Origin: JAIQFL01 sp035295745
Lineage (GTDB): Bacteria > Acidobacteriota > Terriglobia > Bryobacterales > Bryobacteraceae
Length of the DNA stretch: 64,000 bases
Direction: 5' to 3'
Assembly (NCBI GenBank): GCA_035295745.1
Contig: DATGIL010000084.1
Span: forward strand, 4,183 to 68,182
Positions 51,519 to 61,600 of the stretch are shown here, piece after piece (position 1 is the stretch's first letter; each line of letters opens with the position of its first letter). Both the position numbers and the translations under genes were made by a program. The notes beneath the pieces are model-generated. The model saw only the letters and a list, made by a program, of their open reading frames with translations, was not told the DNA's origin and did no database searches.

Positions 51519-52379
51519 CTAATTCAGCGCCAGTGCGCGCAATTTGGCCGAGCGCGCCGCTGGGTTCCTCCGCGTTTCCTCTTCACTTGGCTGGAGCGGG
51601 TGCTTTGTCAGTATGGTGGCTATCCCGTCCCTGCCCAGCACCTTGAATCTCTCTTTGACCTTTTTGTCGTCGTACGATTGAAAGCTGATGACGACCATAC
51701 GACCGCCCTTTTTCAGCAGGTCCGGTGCAATCTGGAGTAAGCAATCCAATTGTCCTGATTCCTGATTGATCTGCATTCTGAGGGCTTGAAAGGTCTTGGT
51801 GGCCGGGTGCAGATGTCCCGTCCTAGGCACGACCCGTAACACTACATCGGCCAGATGGAGTGTACTCCGTATGGGCCGTGCCCGGACGATTGCTCTGGCT
51901 ACTTTCCGCGCCCTCCTCTCTTCGCCGAACTGATAGATCAGGTCGGCGAGTGTTTTTTCGTCGGTGTAATTGACTAGATCGGCTGCTGTCATGCCTGTGG
52001 ACTGATCCATGCGCATATCCAGAGGCCCATCTGACATAAACGAAAAACCGCGCTGCGGATCGGTGAGTTGATAACGGCTCACGCCCAGATCCGCCAAGAT
52101 TCCGTCGAACTGTCCCTGCGCTCCCCCGGCAATCACTTCTGCTAAAGTACAGAAGGAGCCGTGATGGAAGCGGATTCGATCCTTCCACGCTTCGGTGTTT
52201 TGCCGTGCCTTCTCGATCGAGAGCAGATCGCGGTCGTTCGCGATTACCGTGCCCGTCTCGAGTTGCTGCGCGATCAGAGCGGTGTGGCCCCCCAACCCCG
52301 AAGTTGCGTCCAGGTAAATTCCATCCGGACGTACTGCCAAGAGAGCAAGCGACTCGGCCGGCATGACAGGAACGTGCAT
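51519..52379 (-). CDS. rsmH: 16S rRNA (cytosine(1402)-N(4))-methyltransferase
   Basis: 286 residues. SAM-dependent methyltransferase acting on C1402 of 16S rRNA (MraW). HVPVMPAESLALLAVRPDGI, the SAM motif LDATSGLGGHTALIAQQL, FDGILADLGVSRYQLTDPQR with GFSFMSDGPLDMRMD, YQFGEERRARKVARAIV, TKTFQALRMQINQE and VVISFQSYDDKKVKERF. In the last, the usual SFHSLEDR reads SFQSYDDK, a mild departure. Six bases downstream of mraZ. Confidence 0.95.
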   Translation of the reverse strand: MHVPVMPAESLALLAVRPDGIYLDATSGLGGHTALIAQQLETGTVIANDRDLLSIEKARQNTEAWKDRIRFHHGSFCTLAEVIAGGAQGQFDGILADLGVSRYQLTDPQRGFSFMSDGPLDMRMDQSTGMTAADLVNYTDEKTLADLIYQFGEERRARKVARAIVRARPIRSTLHLADVVLRVVPRTGHLHPATKTFQALRMQINQESGQLDCLLQIAPDLLKKGGRMVVISFQSYDDKKVKERFKVLGRDGIATILTKHPLQPSEEETRRNPAARSAKLRALALN

Positions 52380-52385
52380 ACTCCG

Positions 52386-52880
52386 TCATTTCAGCCCCGC
52401 CGCTTGCAGTTTCTTGACATCCTCCCGCGGCGTTTGGGAAGCTTGCTGCTTCCGCTCGTTGTAGATGTCTTCGCTCAAAACTTCAATGTGGCCTTTGTAG
52501 GCATAAATGTGGACGGGGGCATTTTCGATTTTGAGCTCGCGCCGCAGTTCCGGCGAGAAGCTGATTCTTCCCTGCCCGTCCAATTCCGATTCGGATCCCA
52601 GGTCTGCCGCGTTAAACGCAATATTTTCAGCAAGACCCGGATCTTCGCGGTAATTATCAAAGAATTCTTCGTTTTGACGCCAAACCGACGGAGGGTATAT
52701 CTGTGCAATTCGCCGGTCTAAGCTCGTCACAAACAACTTCTTTTCCCCGGTATAAGCCAATGCCTGAAAGTACTCCACAAATATGGCTGGCAGTTTCATG
52801 CGACCCTTGTCATCGATGCGCGCCGGGTACATTCCGCGTGGCGGTTCGATTTTGGGGGATGGCAGTTGCCCAGATTCCAT
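52386..52880 (-). CDS. mraZ: Transcriptional regulator MraZ
   Basis: 164 residues from ATG 52880; an inner ATG at 52832 (YPARIDDKGRMKLP) would give a length nearer the usual ~150. Two SpoVT-AbrB-type halves with the D-x-x-x-R motifs DDKGRMKLPAIF and DGQGRISFSPELRREL. First gene of the dcw cluster; in other bacteria MraZ rings bind GTGG-type repeats in front of mraZ and regulate the cluster. Candidate boxes are seen 39-59 bases upstream. C-terminal tail RKQQASQTPREDVKKLQAAG is extra. Confidence 0.93.
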   Translation of the reverse strand: MESGQLPSPKIEPPRGMYPARIDDKGRMKLPAIFVEYFQALAYTGEKKLFVTSLDRRIAQIYPPSVWRQNEEFFDNYREDPGLAENIAFNAADLGSESELDGQGRISFSPELRRELKIENAPVHIYAYKGHIEVLSEDIYNERKQQASQTPREDVKKLQAAGLK

Positions 52881-52918
52881 ATTTGGCCCAGAAAGGATCT
52901 AAATTTAGCCCCGTTTAG

Positions 52919-52939
52919 ACCACTTCTTAACCACACCAC
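52919..52939 (-). promoter_or_regulatory. Candidate MraZ boxes upstream of mraZ
   Basis: On the minus strand GTGGT occurs at 52935-52939, 52930-52934 and 52919-52923. The spacing (5 and 11 bases) keeps the copies on roughly one helix face. MraZ is known to bind short direct repeats containing GTGG in several phyla. The number of boxes is as expected; the spacing is not a perfect match. Confidence 0.5.
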
Positions 52940-53099
52940 CAATAGTGGCAGATCGACTGAACCAAAGCAAGAGGTTTTTCAGCCGATGTCTCTGATTATT
53001 TTGGGGTTAACGGGGATACCAGCAGATCTACACAAGTACGGAGACATACTATATGTAGATCAAAAGGCGAAGGAAAAGAGAAGAGAGAAGAATGTCCGA

Positions 53100-53687
53100 T
53101 TAGATGGCGGGGGATGGGAATACGGCCTTGTCGTAGATCTCGCTTAAAGGAAGCACACATTGAATCGACGTAAGTTCAATTTTCTGTGTAAGTTCCGCAA
53201 ATTCGATCAAAAGCCAGCGATTTTCGGCCTGGCGGGTAAAACATTCTATGTGGGGTTTGTCCTGGGCGATGGTTAAGTAATCGATCAGGGTGGGCAGAGT
53301 CCGATAATGCTCGAATTTTTTCCCGCGGTCGTAATCTTCGGTGGATGGCGCAAGCACTTCCACAATTAAAGACGGATTGGTTATGCCATCGGGCCGGCCT
53401 TCGGTGTATTGAGGATCGCCGCAGATGACGGTTACATCCGGGTAGGTATACAACCCCGTTGCCGTAACCCTTACCATCAAATCGCTCGTATACACGCGAC
53501 AAGGCGCCGACTTCAAACGAGTCCGAAGTTCTCCGCCAACGTTGTTCACGATGAGGGCATGATGAGGCGTGGTGGCGAACATCGGGAAGATCTCGCCGTT
53601 GAAGTACTCGCACTTTGAATCGGATGTGCGTTGGCGCTCGAGGTACTCCTCTACGCTCACGAAGGTCGCGCCGGGGTTCGCCGCCAT
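53100..53687 (-). CDS. Uma2 family endonuclease-like protein (DUF820)
   Basis: 195 residues. SVEEYLERQRTSDSKCEYFN, then HHALIVNNVGGELRTRL, CRVYTSDLMVRVTATGLYTY, PDVTVICGDPQY, and LIVEVLAPSTEDYDRGKKFE. This is the PD-(D/E)XK fold of the Uma2/DUF820 family, with the nuclease Asp in YPDVTV and Glu-x-Leu in VEVLAPST. These genes are abundant in cyanobacteria and Solibacter, often in many copies; their function is unclear and a mobile or defence role has been suggested. Encoded upstream of mraZ in the same direction, 219 bases away, probably a separate unit. Confidence 0.9.
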   Translation of the reverse strand: MAANPGATFVSVEEYLERQRTSDSKCEYFNGEIFPMFATTPHHALIVNNVGGELRTRLKSAPCRVYTSDLMVRVTATGLYTYPDVTVICGDPQYTEGRPDGITNPSLIVEVLAPSTEDYDRGKKFEHYRTLPTLIDYLTIAQDKPHIECFTRQAENRWLLIEFAELTQKIELTSIQCVLPLSEIYDKAVFPSPAI

Positions 53688-53715
53688 TCTTTTAATCCAT
53701 GGTAGCAGTTGTGGA

Positions 53716-53747
53716 AAAGAAGGTGGGGCCGGATGTTTCCCGGCCCC
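53716..53747 (-). terminator. Intrinsic terminator after the 753-residue secreted protein gene
   Basis: On the minus strand GGGGCCGG-GAAACAT-CCGGCCCC, a perfect 8-bp GC stem, followed by ACCTTCTTTTCC. It begins 17 bases after the stop at 53764. Confidence 0.75.
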
Positions 53748-53763
53748 GGAGAAGGAAGGAGTA

Positions 53764-56025
53764 CTACTGGTGAACTGGAATCTTTGACAAGCCGCTGCTG
53801 ATCGGCGTGTTACTTCCCAACGGAATCACGGAAACCGAGTAGCTGATATCGTTTCCTGTGGGCCCGCTGGTGGGAATCTGGAACGCCACGACATAGACAC
53901 CCGGAAGGTCTTCACTGAGCTTTGCGTAAACCAGCGAGGCTCCCGAACCGCTCATGCCGGGCACCACTGTACCAGCGACTGCCGCGTTGGAAGCGGACGT
54001 CGGGCTGTTACTGGGAGCCGGCACCGTTTGCGTGCTCACACCGGGCGTGGTGGCGCCGAGTCCAGTCACATAGGACACGACGATTTCGCCCTGGCGGGCC
54101 GGATTGGTTAGGCTAACATAGGAGCCGTCCGGACGAATCAGAACTGCGCGGAAGGATCCGTCAGACATCTTCGTCTGGAAAATGCCGGGACTGGCAGCCT
54201 GCACGTTCAGGTTCAGGTTGGTGCTTGCACCGCCAGCGGATAGGGTAACCGGCACCGCACTGCCCGGCGTCACCTCGCACGGTACCTGAAAGAGGACCTG
54301 CTGCTGCTGGAAGGCGTTGGTCCCAACACTCAGAATGGGAGCTACGATGTTCGAGAAGGTGAGTTGAATCGGAGTCGAGGGAACCGGGGTTCCGGGGAAA
54401 GTGGGCGAGATGTCGGGGATCCCCAAGGTTCCCGGAGCCGTAACCAACGCGCCAAGACTGCAAGGTGAGAGCGAGTTTAGCTGGCCGTCGGCGCCATTGA
54501 CAAAGTTGGCCGCGGTGAGCGTCGGAGCCGAAGCGAGGACGTTGAGCGCGAATGTGACGTTGTTCGGCCCGCCTGCGGTGGAGGCAACAACACTCACCGG
54601 TCCGCTGTTCGGACCTGCTGTGATATTCACCTGCGCCAGACCGTTCGCATCGGTATTGGCACTGGAGGCCGATAATGTTGCGGATCCGCTAAATACGGAG
54701 AACTGCACTGGGATGTTGGCAGCCGATCCGGCACTTACACTGACTTTCACGATCAGCGGTTGGCTGAATGCCGTGTTGGCAACTGCGCTTTGGCCGCTAC
54801 CGGAGATCAGTTGAAATTGAGTGACACTCACCGGTGGCGTCGCTGTGATCGTGAATGTCACAGATTTCGTGGAGTCGCTGCCGAGGGTGGCGGTGATCTG
54901 CGCCGCGCCGACGAAACCGCTCGAGAACGTCACGAGGTTCGTGGACTGCCCGTTAGTGCCAGTGGTCGTCGAGGAGTTGGAAAGATTGACGCCCCCAGTT
55001 GTTGGCGACACGACTTTCCAGTTTACGGTCGATCCACCATTCGGTAGACCCGAAGTATTGTCGGTCTCAACCGTCAACGAAACGCTTCCGCCGCTAAGTA
55101 CGGACTGTGTGCCGCCCGCGGGCGAAATGATCTTGATGTTCCCGGGAGCGCCCGGGGATACCTGCATGTTGATCGGGATAAAGTTCTGCCAGGCGGTATT
55201 CACGGTCGGAAGGCTGCTCAGATCGTTGGGATTGAGAAGTGGCAACCAAAAGCCGGACGGAGACGAGTTGACGACCTGAACGCCACCCACAGTGACGACA
55301 AACCGGCCAAAACCTGGTTGTCCGCCGAATACCGGCGTGCAAGTTGCGGCACCGTTGGCGTCGGTCAACACGGTATTCAAGCCCGCGCCCGGGCTACTCG
55401 CGCAGGCGATGACAGGCCCTTGCGTTGGATCCTGGAAGTTGAGCAGTTGCACTGCGGCGTTAGGCAGGATCTGTACCGAAAGACCATTGCTGGCTTCGAC
55501 CGCCAACTGGATTGGAGGAGTCACGCTCGTGCCCACGGCGCCGGTGAGTGTAGTGCCGACAGGAATGTTCACGGGGACAACGATGATGTATGGCGCGACC
55601 TGGAGATTCGGAGCAGCGACCAACTGGGTCAGGTTGAAGGTCGCTACGTTTCCACCGGCGGTGGCGGTAACGGTGCTCTGAACCAGGGGAGTCAGCACGT
55701 TCTGGTAGAACCCATTCGCGGGGAGATTGAAATACGCAGTCGCCAGTCCGTTGACGTCTGTGAATGTTTGGGCCTGGTTGGTTCCGGTCGCCAGGAAAAC
55801 TCCGTTCAGCGAAGATCCTGTCCAGTTCACTGCGACACCGGCACCCACGGGATTGCCGGTGGTGGCGTCCGTTACCTGGACTACCAGAGGATTGAGCTGG
55901 AAGTTTCCGCCGCCGAGTACCTGCCCATTCCCAGAGACTATCGTTACATTCTGTGCCGAAGCTGAAGTTAGGAAGACAAAAGCAGCGAATAACGCCGCCA
56001 AAGATAGAGACCTGAAGCTATGCAA
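53764..56025 (-). CDS. Secreted Ig-like repeat protein with TIGR03437 domain
   Basis: 753 residues. Start is TTG 56025, supported by ACGGAGGTAAGTAATC and the signal peptide FRSLSLAALFAAFVFLTSAS. Several bacterial Ig-like (Big/invasin-type) domains follow, marked by repeats such as ATTGNPVGAGVAVNWTGSSL, DVNGLATAYFNLPANG, TDANGAATCTPVFGG, GGSTVNWKVVSPTTGG, NTDANGLAQVNITAGPNSG. Residues ~510-750 are TIGR03437 (TAANFVNGADGQLNSLSPCS, FQVPCEVTPGSAVPV, REIVVSYVTGLGATTPGV-like). Probably a surface protein. Followed by a strong terminator. Confidence 0.85.
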   Translation of the reverse strand: MHSFRSLSLAALFAAFVFLTSASAQNVTIVSGNGQVLGGGNFQLNPLVVQVTDATTGNPVGAGVAVNWTGSSLNGVFLATGTNQAQTFTDVNGLATAYFNLPANGFYQNVLTPLVQSTVTATAGGNVATFNLTQLVAAPNLQVAPYIIVVPVNIPVGTTLTGAVGTSVTPPIQLAVEASNGLSVQILPNAAVQLLNFQDPTQGPVIACASSPGAGLNTVLTDANGAATCTPVFGGQPGFGRFVVTVGGVQVVNSSPSGFWLPLLNPNDLSSLPTVNTAWQNFIPINMQVSPGAPGNIKIISPAGGTQSVLSGGSVSLTVETDNTSGLPNGGSTVNWKVVSPTTGGVNLSNSSTTTGTNGQSTNLVTFSSGFVGAAQITATLGSDSTKSVTFTITATPPVSVTQFQLISGSGQSAVANTAFSQPLIVKVSVSAGSAANIPVQFSVFSGSATLSASSANTDANGLAQVNITAGPNSGPVSVVASTAGGPNNVTFALNVLASAPTLTAANFVNGADGQLNSLSPCSLGALVTAPGTLGIPDISPTFPGTPVPSTPIQLTFSNIVAPILSVGTNAFQQQQVLFQVPCEVTPGSAVPVTLSAGGASTNLNLNVQAASPGIFQTKMSDGSFRAVLIRPDGSYVSLTNPARQGEIVVSYVTGLGATTPGVSTQTVPAPSNSPTSASNAAVAGTVVPGMSGSGASLVYAKLSEDLPGVYVVAFQIPTSGPTGNDISYSVSVIPLGSNTPISSGLSKIPVHQ

Positions 56026-56121
56026 GATTACTTACCTCCGTCATGCGATGCATGAACATGGTTAGATTGGAAGGACGCGGAAGAGCTTCAGTGTAGCACA
56101 GAAAAGATCTGCACCAAAAGG

Positions 56122-56149
56122 CAAGAGGGGAGCCGAAGCTCCCCTCTTG
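56122..56149 (-). terminator. Intrinsic terminator after the 692-residue protein gene
   Basis: Perfect 12-bp hairpin CAAGAGGGGAGC-TTCG-GCTCCCCTCTTG, 24 bases beyond the stop at 56174; CCTTTTGG follows on the minus strand. The stable TTCG loop and symmetry allow function in both directions. Confidence 0.75.
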
Positions 56150-56173
56150 TTTACAGCGTTCTAAGTGTTGAAG

Positions 56174-58252
56174 TTAGTTGCCCAAAGTCTCGGATACCGG
56201 ACCACGGGTGACGCCGCCAGGCGTGACCACGAGGGCCAGGTAGCCCATCGCCAGGTTGCGTGCGCCGAGATCGCTGACAAACGCGAACCCGTGAGCAAAC
56301 TGGAAGTTGCACTGGGCGAACACATAACCCTGGAATCCGTTGGCGAGAACCGAAGCGAGGTTGACTGCGACGGTTCCGGTGGCAACCGGAGCTTCCTTGG
56401 TTAGATCCGTTCCGTTGATGCCGGTCGCCGGGAACTTGCCGGTGCCGTCATACCAGCTCAACTTGCAGACACCTGCCTGCGGAGAAGTGCCGATCGGATC
56501 GGTCGAAGTGTTTGCGATAGACAGACCGGTGTCAAAGCCGTTCTGGTTGGTGACGAACGGATAGAGCAACAGAGTCTGGCAGAGCGTGATGCTGAACAGG
56601 TTCTTCGGAGTGGAAGTGTCAGCGAACCGCGGAATCGTGAGGCTCGAAGAAGCGGCTGCACCGGTGGTCGCCGGGAAAGCGGGCGGCGTCGGAGCATAGC
56701 TCATGTTGGCGGTCACGGTCCCAGTCGCCGGAGAATTGGCGTTCTGGTTCGCGGTATAGCTGGTCCACACACCGAAGCTGAAGGTTTCGGTTGCGGCCGG
56801 GTTGGTGTTCTCAACTTCCCAAACCGCTTCGGCGGTGCCGTTGACGGGTAGGATTTCCACGAGAGCGGTGGGGGTCCCGTTGGGCCCGACGGAGTTGGTG
56901 GCAGTCAGCTCGGGAGCCGCGCCGACAGCGCCGTTGGCATCCGGGGTGGTTTCGCCGTTAACGAGAGCCGCGAACGAGGTGGCGCTGTTGCCGTTCGGAC
57001 GGGCCGGGTTGCCAGGAGAGGTGGCGCTGTTGCCGCCGCCGACCGAGGTAACGTTGAACAGCGTAACGTAGATGTGTACGCCAGTCGGGATGTTGTTGAA
57101 GACAGCCTTGAGACGGGTGCCGTAATCGGCAAGACCAACTGCCGTGAAGGAGGTCGGAACGCCGCCGGTGAGGCCGGTGCTCGTGATCGGATATATGAAT
57201 CCGGATTCCGAGTTGTAGATGACGCCGGGGATATTCTGCAACGTCGAAGCTTGTCCAGCACCCGGTGTCGCCGATTGCGGGAACACGCGGGTCTTGAACG
57301 CAGTTCCGAAGTTCTCGGAGAACCGCAGGAAGCCTACGGCAGCGAGAGTTCCGTTAGCAGAACCAAGCGAAACGCTGGTGCACTGCAGGAAGGTGTTGGT
57401 GACGCTGCTATTCGCAGCAGCCGAGAACGCGGTGCTGAGACCAGGTTGAATGAAACCAACATTGAGAACGGGGTTGTTCACGGGCAGCGAGGTGGAACCG
57501 CTGATCGAGACCGACGCCACGGCCGGGGTCACGCCATTGAGGAGGCCGCCACCGAGCGCGCTAACGTTCAGACGGATGTTGGTCATGCGGTACACGCGGC
57601 TGGAACCAGAGGTGACCGGAGGCAGAACCGGAATACCGGGGAAGGTCATCTGATTGCCGTTCACGTAGCCCAGGAACAGGTTGGCCGCCGGAGCGGTCGC
57701 CGTGCAGGCGCTGCCGGAGACCGTGGTGCAGCTCAACATCACCGGAATCGTGCCGGCCGCGGGATTCGCGGGGTTCACGAAGGTGTTCTTGACGGTCTGA
57801 ATGCAACCACCAGGACCCGCACCAGCCAGGAAGCCGCCCGTCGAGAAGCAGGGGTTCTGGGCCAGAGCCGGACCGGTGCCGGGGATCGTCGGGGTAAGAC
57901 CCGAACCCGGCTCGTCAATCAAGAGCACGCCTTCCGAGATATTCTGAGTCGGGCCACCATTCAGGTTGGCAGTCGTCAAAATACGGCTCGTTACGTTGGC
58001 ACCGAGACTAACCGTGATGTTAGCCGTGGGAACAATTGAATTATCCGCGAGTTGGGCGCCACCAGTGCAGCTCAGCACGATGTCGCCGATCAGTTCCGTC
58101 AGCCCTTCCGAACGGAGCTGTGGGGGAACTGCGACGGATGCGGTGCATTGCAACGAACCAACACCGCCACCACTAGGGACTTGCGCGCTGGCCAACCCGG
58201 CGAAAAGGGTGAGCACAGCAGCCGCAATAATCCATCTGCGAAAATCTACCAT
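56174..58252 (-). CDS. Secreted protein of unknown function, 692 residues
   Basis: Starts at ATG 58252 with AAGGAGAAGGAA directly upstream, one of the best ribosome sites here. Signal peptide RRWIIAAAVLTLFAGLASAQ. The mature part is Ala/Gly/Thr/Asn-rich and beta-type, with few charged residues; recognisable phrases are LTELIGDIVLSCTGGA, NITVSLGANVTSRILT, VLLIDEPGSG, GVHIYVTLFNVTSV and the C-terminal QNGFDTGLSIANTSTDPIG, LSWYDGTGKFP, NGFQGYVFAQCNFQFAHGFA. The last motif (ANTS ... CKLSWYDG ... GYxxAxCxF) recurs in my memory of acidobacterial exported proteins, without a known role. A consensus promoter and long leader suggest strong, regulated expression. Confidence 0.8.
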   Translation of the reverse strand: MVDFRRWIIAAAVLTLFAGLASAQVPSGGGVGSLQCTASVAVPPQLRSEGLTELIGDIVLSCTGGAQLADNSIVPTANITVSLGANVTSRILTTANLNGGPTQNISEGVLLIDEPGSGLTPTIPGTGPALAQNPCFSTGGFLAGAGPGGCIQTVKNTFVNPANPAAGTIPVMLSCTTVSGSACTATAPAANLFLGYVNGNQMTFPGIPVLPPVTSGSSRVYRMTNIRLNVSALGGGLLNGVTPAVASVSISGSTSLPVNNPVLNVGFIQPGLSTAFSAAANSSVTNTFLQCTSVSLGSANGTLAAVGFLRFSENFGTAFKTRVFPQSATPGAGQASTLQNIPGVIYNSESGFIYPITSTGLTGGVPTSFTAVGLADYGTRLKAVFNNIPTGVHIYVTLFNVTSVGGGNSATSPGNPARPNGNSATSFAALVNGETTPDANGAVGAAPELTATNSVGPNGTPTALVEILPVNGTAEAVWEVENTNPAATETFSFGVWTSYTANQNANSPATGTVTANMSYAPTPPAFPATTGAAASSSLTIPRFADTSTPKNLFSITLCQTLLLYPFVTNQNGFDTGLSIANTSTDPIGTSPQAGVCKLSWYDGTGKFPATGINGTDLTKEAPVATGTVAVNLASVLANGFQGYVFAQCNFQFAHGFAFVSDLGARNLAMGYLALVVTPGGVTRGPVSETLGN

Positions 58253-58521
58253 TTCCTTCTCCTTGTAAATTGCAAAATTGAATCGGTCGAAGTTCTCTTT
58301 TTCAACCTGAGCCTCAAATCAACCTTAAAAAAACTGTTCAGCTACCTAGGGAACTTCTCCGTGTCGGGCGGAGAGTAACTTTCCAGCGGTCGTTTAGCCG
58401 ACCACCGGGCCTTACTGAAGCTTTGTCCTAACGGCACATGCTTAGTGCTTTAGTTTTGTCTTCTGTGCTCGTTGGACACAAACACAAGATTGCACACTAC
58501 AAACCAAACGCGGTAAAGATA
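58253..58521 (-). other. Long 5' leader of the 692-residue protein gene
   Basis: About 260 bases between the predicted transcription start and the ATG. On the minus strand it shows a hairpin GGTCG-GCTAAA-CGACC near 58390, CTCCG ... CGGAG near 58370, and GAACAGTTTTTTTAAGG near 58330. The T-run after a weak hairpin could act as an attenuator. I do not recognise a known riboswitch class. Confidence 0.4.
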
Positions 58522-58550
58522 TTCATAACTGATTGCACGCCCAGTGTCAA
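58522..58550 (-). promoter_or_regulatory. Sigma-70 type promoter for the 692-residue protein gene
   Basis: Minus strand: TTGACA (58550-58545), 17-base spacer, TATGAA (58527-58522). A perfect -35 and a good -10 with optimal spacing, in an AT-rich stretch. Confidence 0.7.
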
Positions 58551-58680
58551 GAGAAATTCTTTCCCTTCAACGCGGAACGGAGCTTTTGCTCGCCTGTTCT
58601 CATTATGCAAGGCTGCCCGATTTAACCACGTTCCGAGCGCCCGCGTCAATAGTTTCACACCGAATCGTCTCATTTTTTCG

Positions 58681-61600
58681 CTACTGCAATGCTAGAGTTA
58701 CGGTATTACTCAGGTATCCCCCCTGTTTGAGGGTAAGCGGAATTCCCAACCCTGGAGGCGTGGTCAACGGGATCAGGACGTTCACCTGATATTCGCCGGG
58801 AATTCCGGGGGTTAGCCCAGCGAAATCGACCGCTAATTCCTGTCCATTTAGCACCACTGTAACTGGGGTGCCCACCTGTGCCAGCCCAGTCTGTCCATTT
58901 ACCGCTCCCAAACCCGTGGCGTAGATGCTCACCACTTTCCCACGTGCCGCCGGACTTGCCGGACCGTTCAGGCTCCCGTCCTGGTTCGCGACTGCCCCAG
59001 TGAGGGGATTTCCGACGAGAAAAACCGCTGGCGCCACAGCAGCGATCGAGACACTCTGGCTCGCGCTGCCGAATGCCGATTGAATGTTGAGTGTGTGGGT
59101 GCCCGGCGGCATATCGATCGGGATGACGCCATTGAGCTGAAAGGTTGTCGTTGAGGTGATCAGCACCGGGGATCCGTCGAGGTCGGCAGTGGTGGCTGTT
59201 CCGGCGCCGGACAAACCTGTGCCGAAAACCGTCATCGCCCCTCCCGGCGCCAGTCCGCCAGTGAGTGTGGCGCTATTGACCGCCGCCCCCGGCTGCAAAC
59301 TTAACTGCTCCGCGACTATATCCAGGGCTAGCTGTGGACGCGTAGCTTGATATGTCTTGGAAATATTCCCGGATAGGTCGGTCATCGCGCCATTTGACGC
59401 CAAGTCGGTAATAGAGGCCCGGTAGGGCTGATCCGCGCCCAAGCTCATTTGGTATACCGGCTGCAAACCGTCGCAGACCTGAAATCGCGAGATCAACCCT
59501 CCAGTTGCGGGATGCCCGGCCGAATCGACCGCATCCCAGAAATCGACCGGCAATCCGCAAGGTCCAGCCGGCGATTGAAGATCCAGGACTAATTTCGACA
59601 TCAGATCCGGAGGTTGGGACAACGCCGTCGCCAAAAACCTGGTGCCGCTCGGATTGCCAATCGCAAACTCGACCGTTCCCGTCAGGATGCCTTTCCAATT
59701 TCCGCCTGCCACTGTGAACCCGTTCAGATAATCGTTCAGGCTGCTTCGGGCGAACAGAGGACTCGGGTCCTGGATCACGATAGAACCATCGGCGGAAATC
59801 CCCGTCGCGACTACATAATGTCCTCCCGCAGCCACATTATTTAAGGAGAGCCCCAGGGAAAGGAGGACAGGCGTCCCCTGCGCTAACAGGTCGGCGATCC
59901 CCGGCAAAGACGGAGCAAGCGCCCGAACATCCACACCTCCAGTGAAATCCGCGGCCCGCCAGAGATTGACGATCTGCTCTCCCGAGTCGGAGATCGAAAG
60001 GTACCCGTCGCACAACGGGGGTCCATTCAGATTCGCGGCGCAATCGCTCAACAGGAACTGATTCAACGCGAGCGGATCTACAGTGCCGTTCGGAGCCGGT
60101 AACGCGCCGCGATTCTGGTGATACCGCAAAATTGACGCCGCGGCCGTCAACAAAGCGCCCTTCTGTCCAATCGTAGCCGAGCCCCGGCCCAGCGGAGTGT
60201 TGCCCGCCTCCGTCCACTGGGGAAAGCCCGAAAGGGTAGAAGCTGCCGATCGCGCATAAAAGGAGATAGGATTCTGCGCGATCGAAGGCGCATCCGCTGT
60301 CACTGCGGTGATCCCCACACTGGCAGGCAGACGAAGCCAGGTCTCGGCCTGTCCGGAAGCATCCGTAACCGCAGTCGAGACGGAGATCTGTGCTCCCGGC
60401 GAGGCCTGAAATACCACTGGCGCGCCCACCACCGGGTTGCCCGACGCATCCTTAAGAGCGATCCGCAACGACATTGGCAGCGTCGCTCCTGGCAGGCCCG
60501 TCTGATTGTCGCCCTGCACCATGGTGATGGCCACGCGATTATCCGCGAAACCCTTGATGGTCAGGGTGCCGTCCGCCGTGGAGGTCCCACGAGTATCCAC
60601 CGCGTGAATCGCGACCGTCCCACTTTTGGCCGTCAAGGGGACGGGCATCACCCAACTGTATGCACCATTGACGCTCGTCACGAGGAAATCGGGCGCTCCT
60701 GACACTGAGACGCGGATTGTGCTGTTATCCGGAAATCCCGAAACCGCCAGCCGCGCCTGACCGCCCGCCGAGATCGAAGCGGGCGCCACAATCACCGAAG
60801 GCGTTTTCGCTGCTGGATGCTCTACCGCCGCAGCGTCGCCCACCGAATACGTGATGTTGCCGCCCTCAAAATTCTGCTGATGGAGGCCTGCTGTCACGAA
60901 TTCGTCGCTGGTGGGCATACCATAATCGCCCGAGGCTCCGCCCAATGCGGAATATCGAGTCAAAACCAGGCCGCTGACGAAATACGACGACCCGGCGCGT
61001 GGTCCCCCCGTGGCACTGTAGATCGCGCCGCCTTGAAAGCTCTGCTGATTTCCGGAATTCGCACCGAATGTGGAAAAGGCGGTGGCATCCGCAACCGGAG
61101 GTCCGGCCACACCCGTTTCGTAGCCTAGCGATGCCCACTTCGTGAGAATTCCGCCGATTACCAGGCGGACCGGGCTGCCCGCCAGTGCCGCATTGTTGAC
61201 GAACCGCTGGGTGCCTCCCGTGCTCGCGTCGCTGGCTGGATATCCCAAGGCGCCCGTCGGACCCCCGAGGGTCTGATACTGCGCCAGAATCGCACCAAAC
61301 ACGACGTACGCGGTGCCCGATTGGTCGGCCTGCGCCACCATATAAATGACCGGCGTCGACGGATCGCTCGAAGGGATCATCTGTACGTATCCGCTTCCCA
61401 CGCGCACTGCTGCGGCGGGCACAGGAAGCATAATGGACAGCTTGTCCCGCGTAATCGCGTCCTGAAACGCCTGCTGCACCGAGACTGGCGCCCCTTGCCC
61501 CACCTGGCAACAGGGAGCATTTACCGTCAGATTCAACTTCGGGCTGGTGATGCCGCCGCTGGAAGCTGTCACACTGGCGGTTCCGCCGCCTACTGCCGTC

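Noticed and set aside
58253..58521. Cyclic-di-GMP riboswitch
   Set aside because: The GEMM-type conserved blocks are not found in the right order; only generic hairpins are visible.
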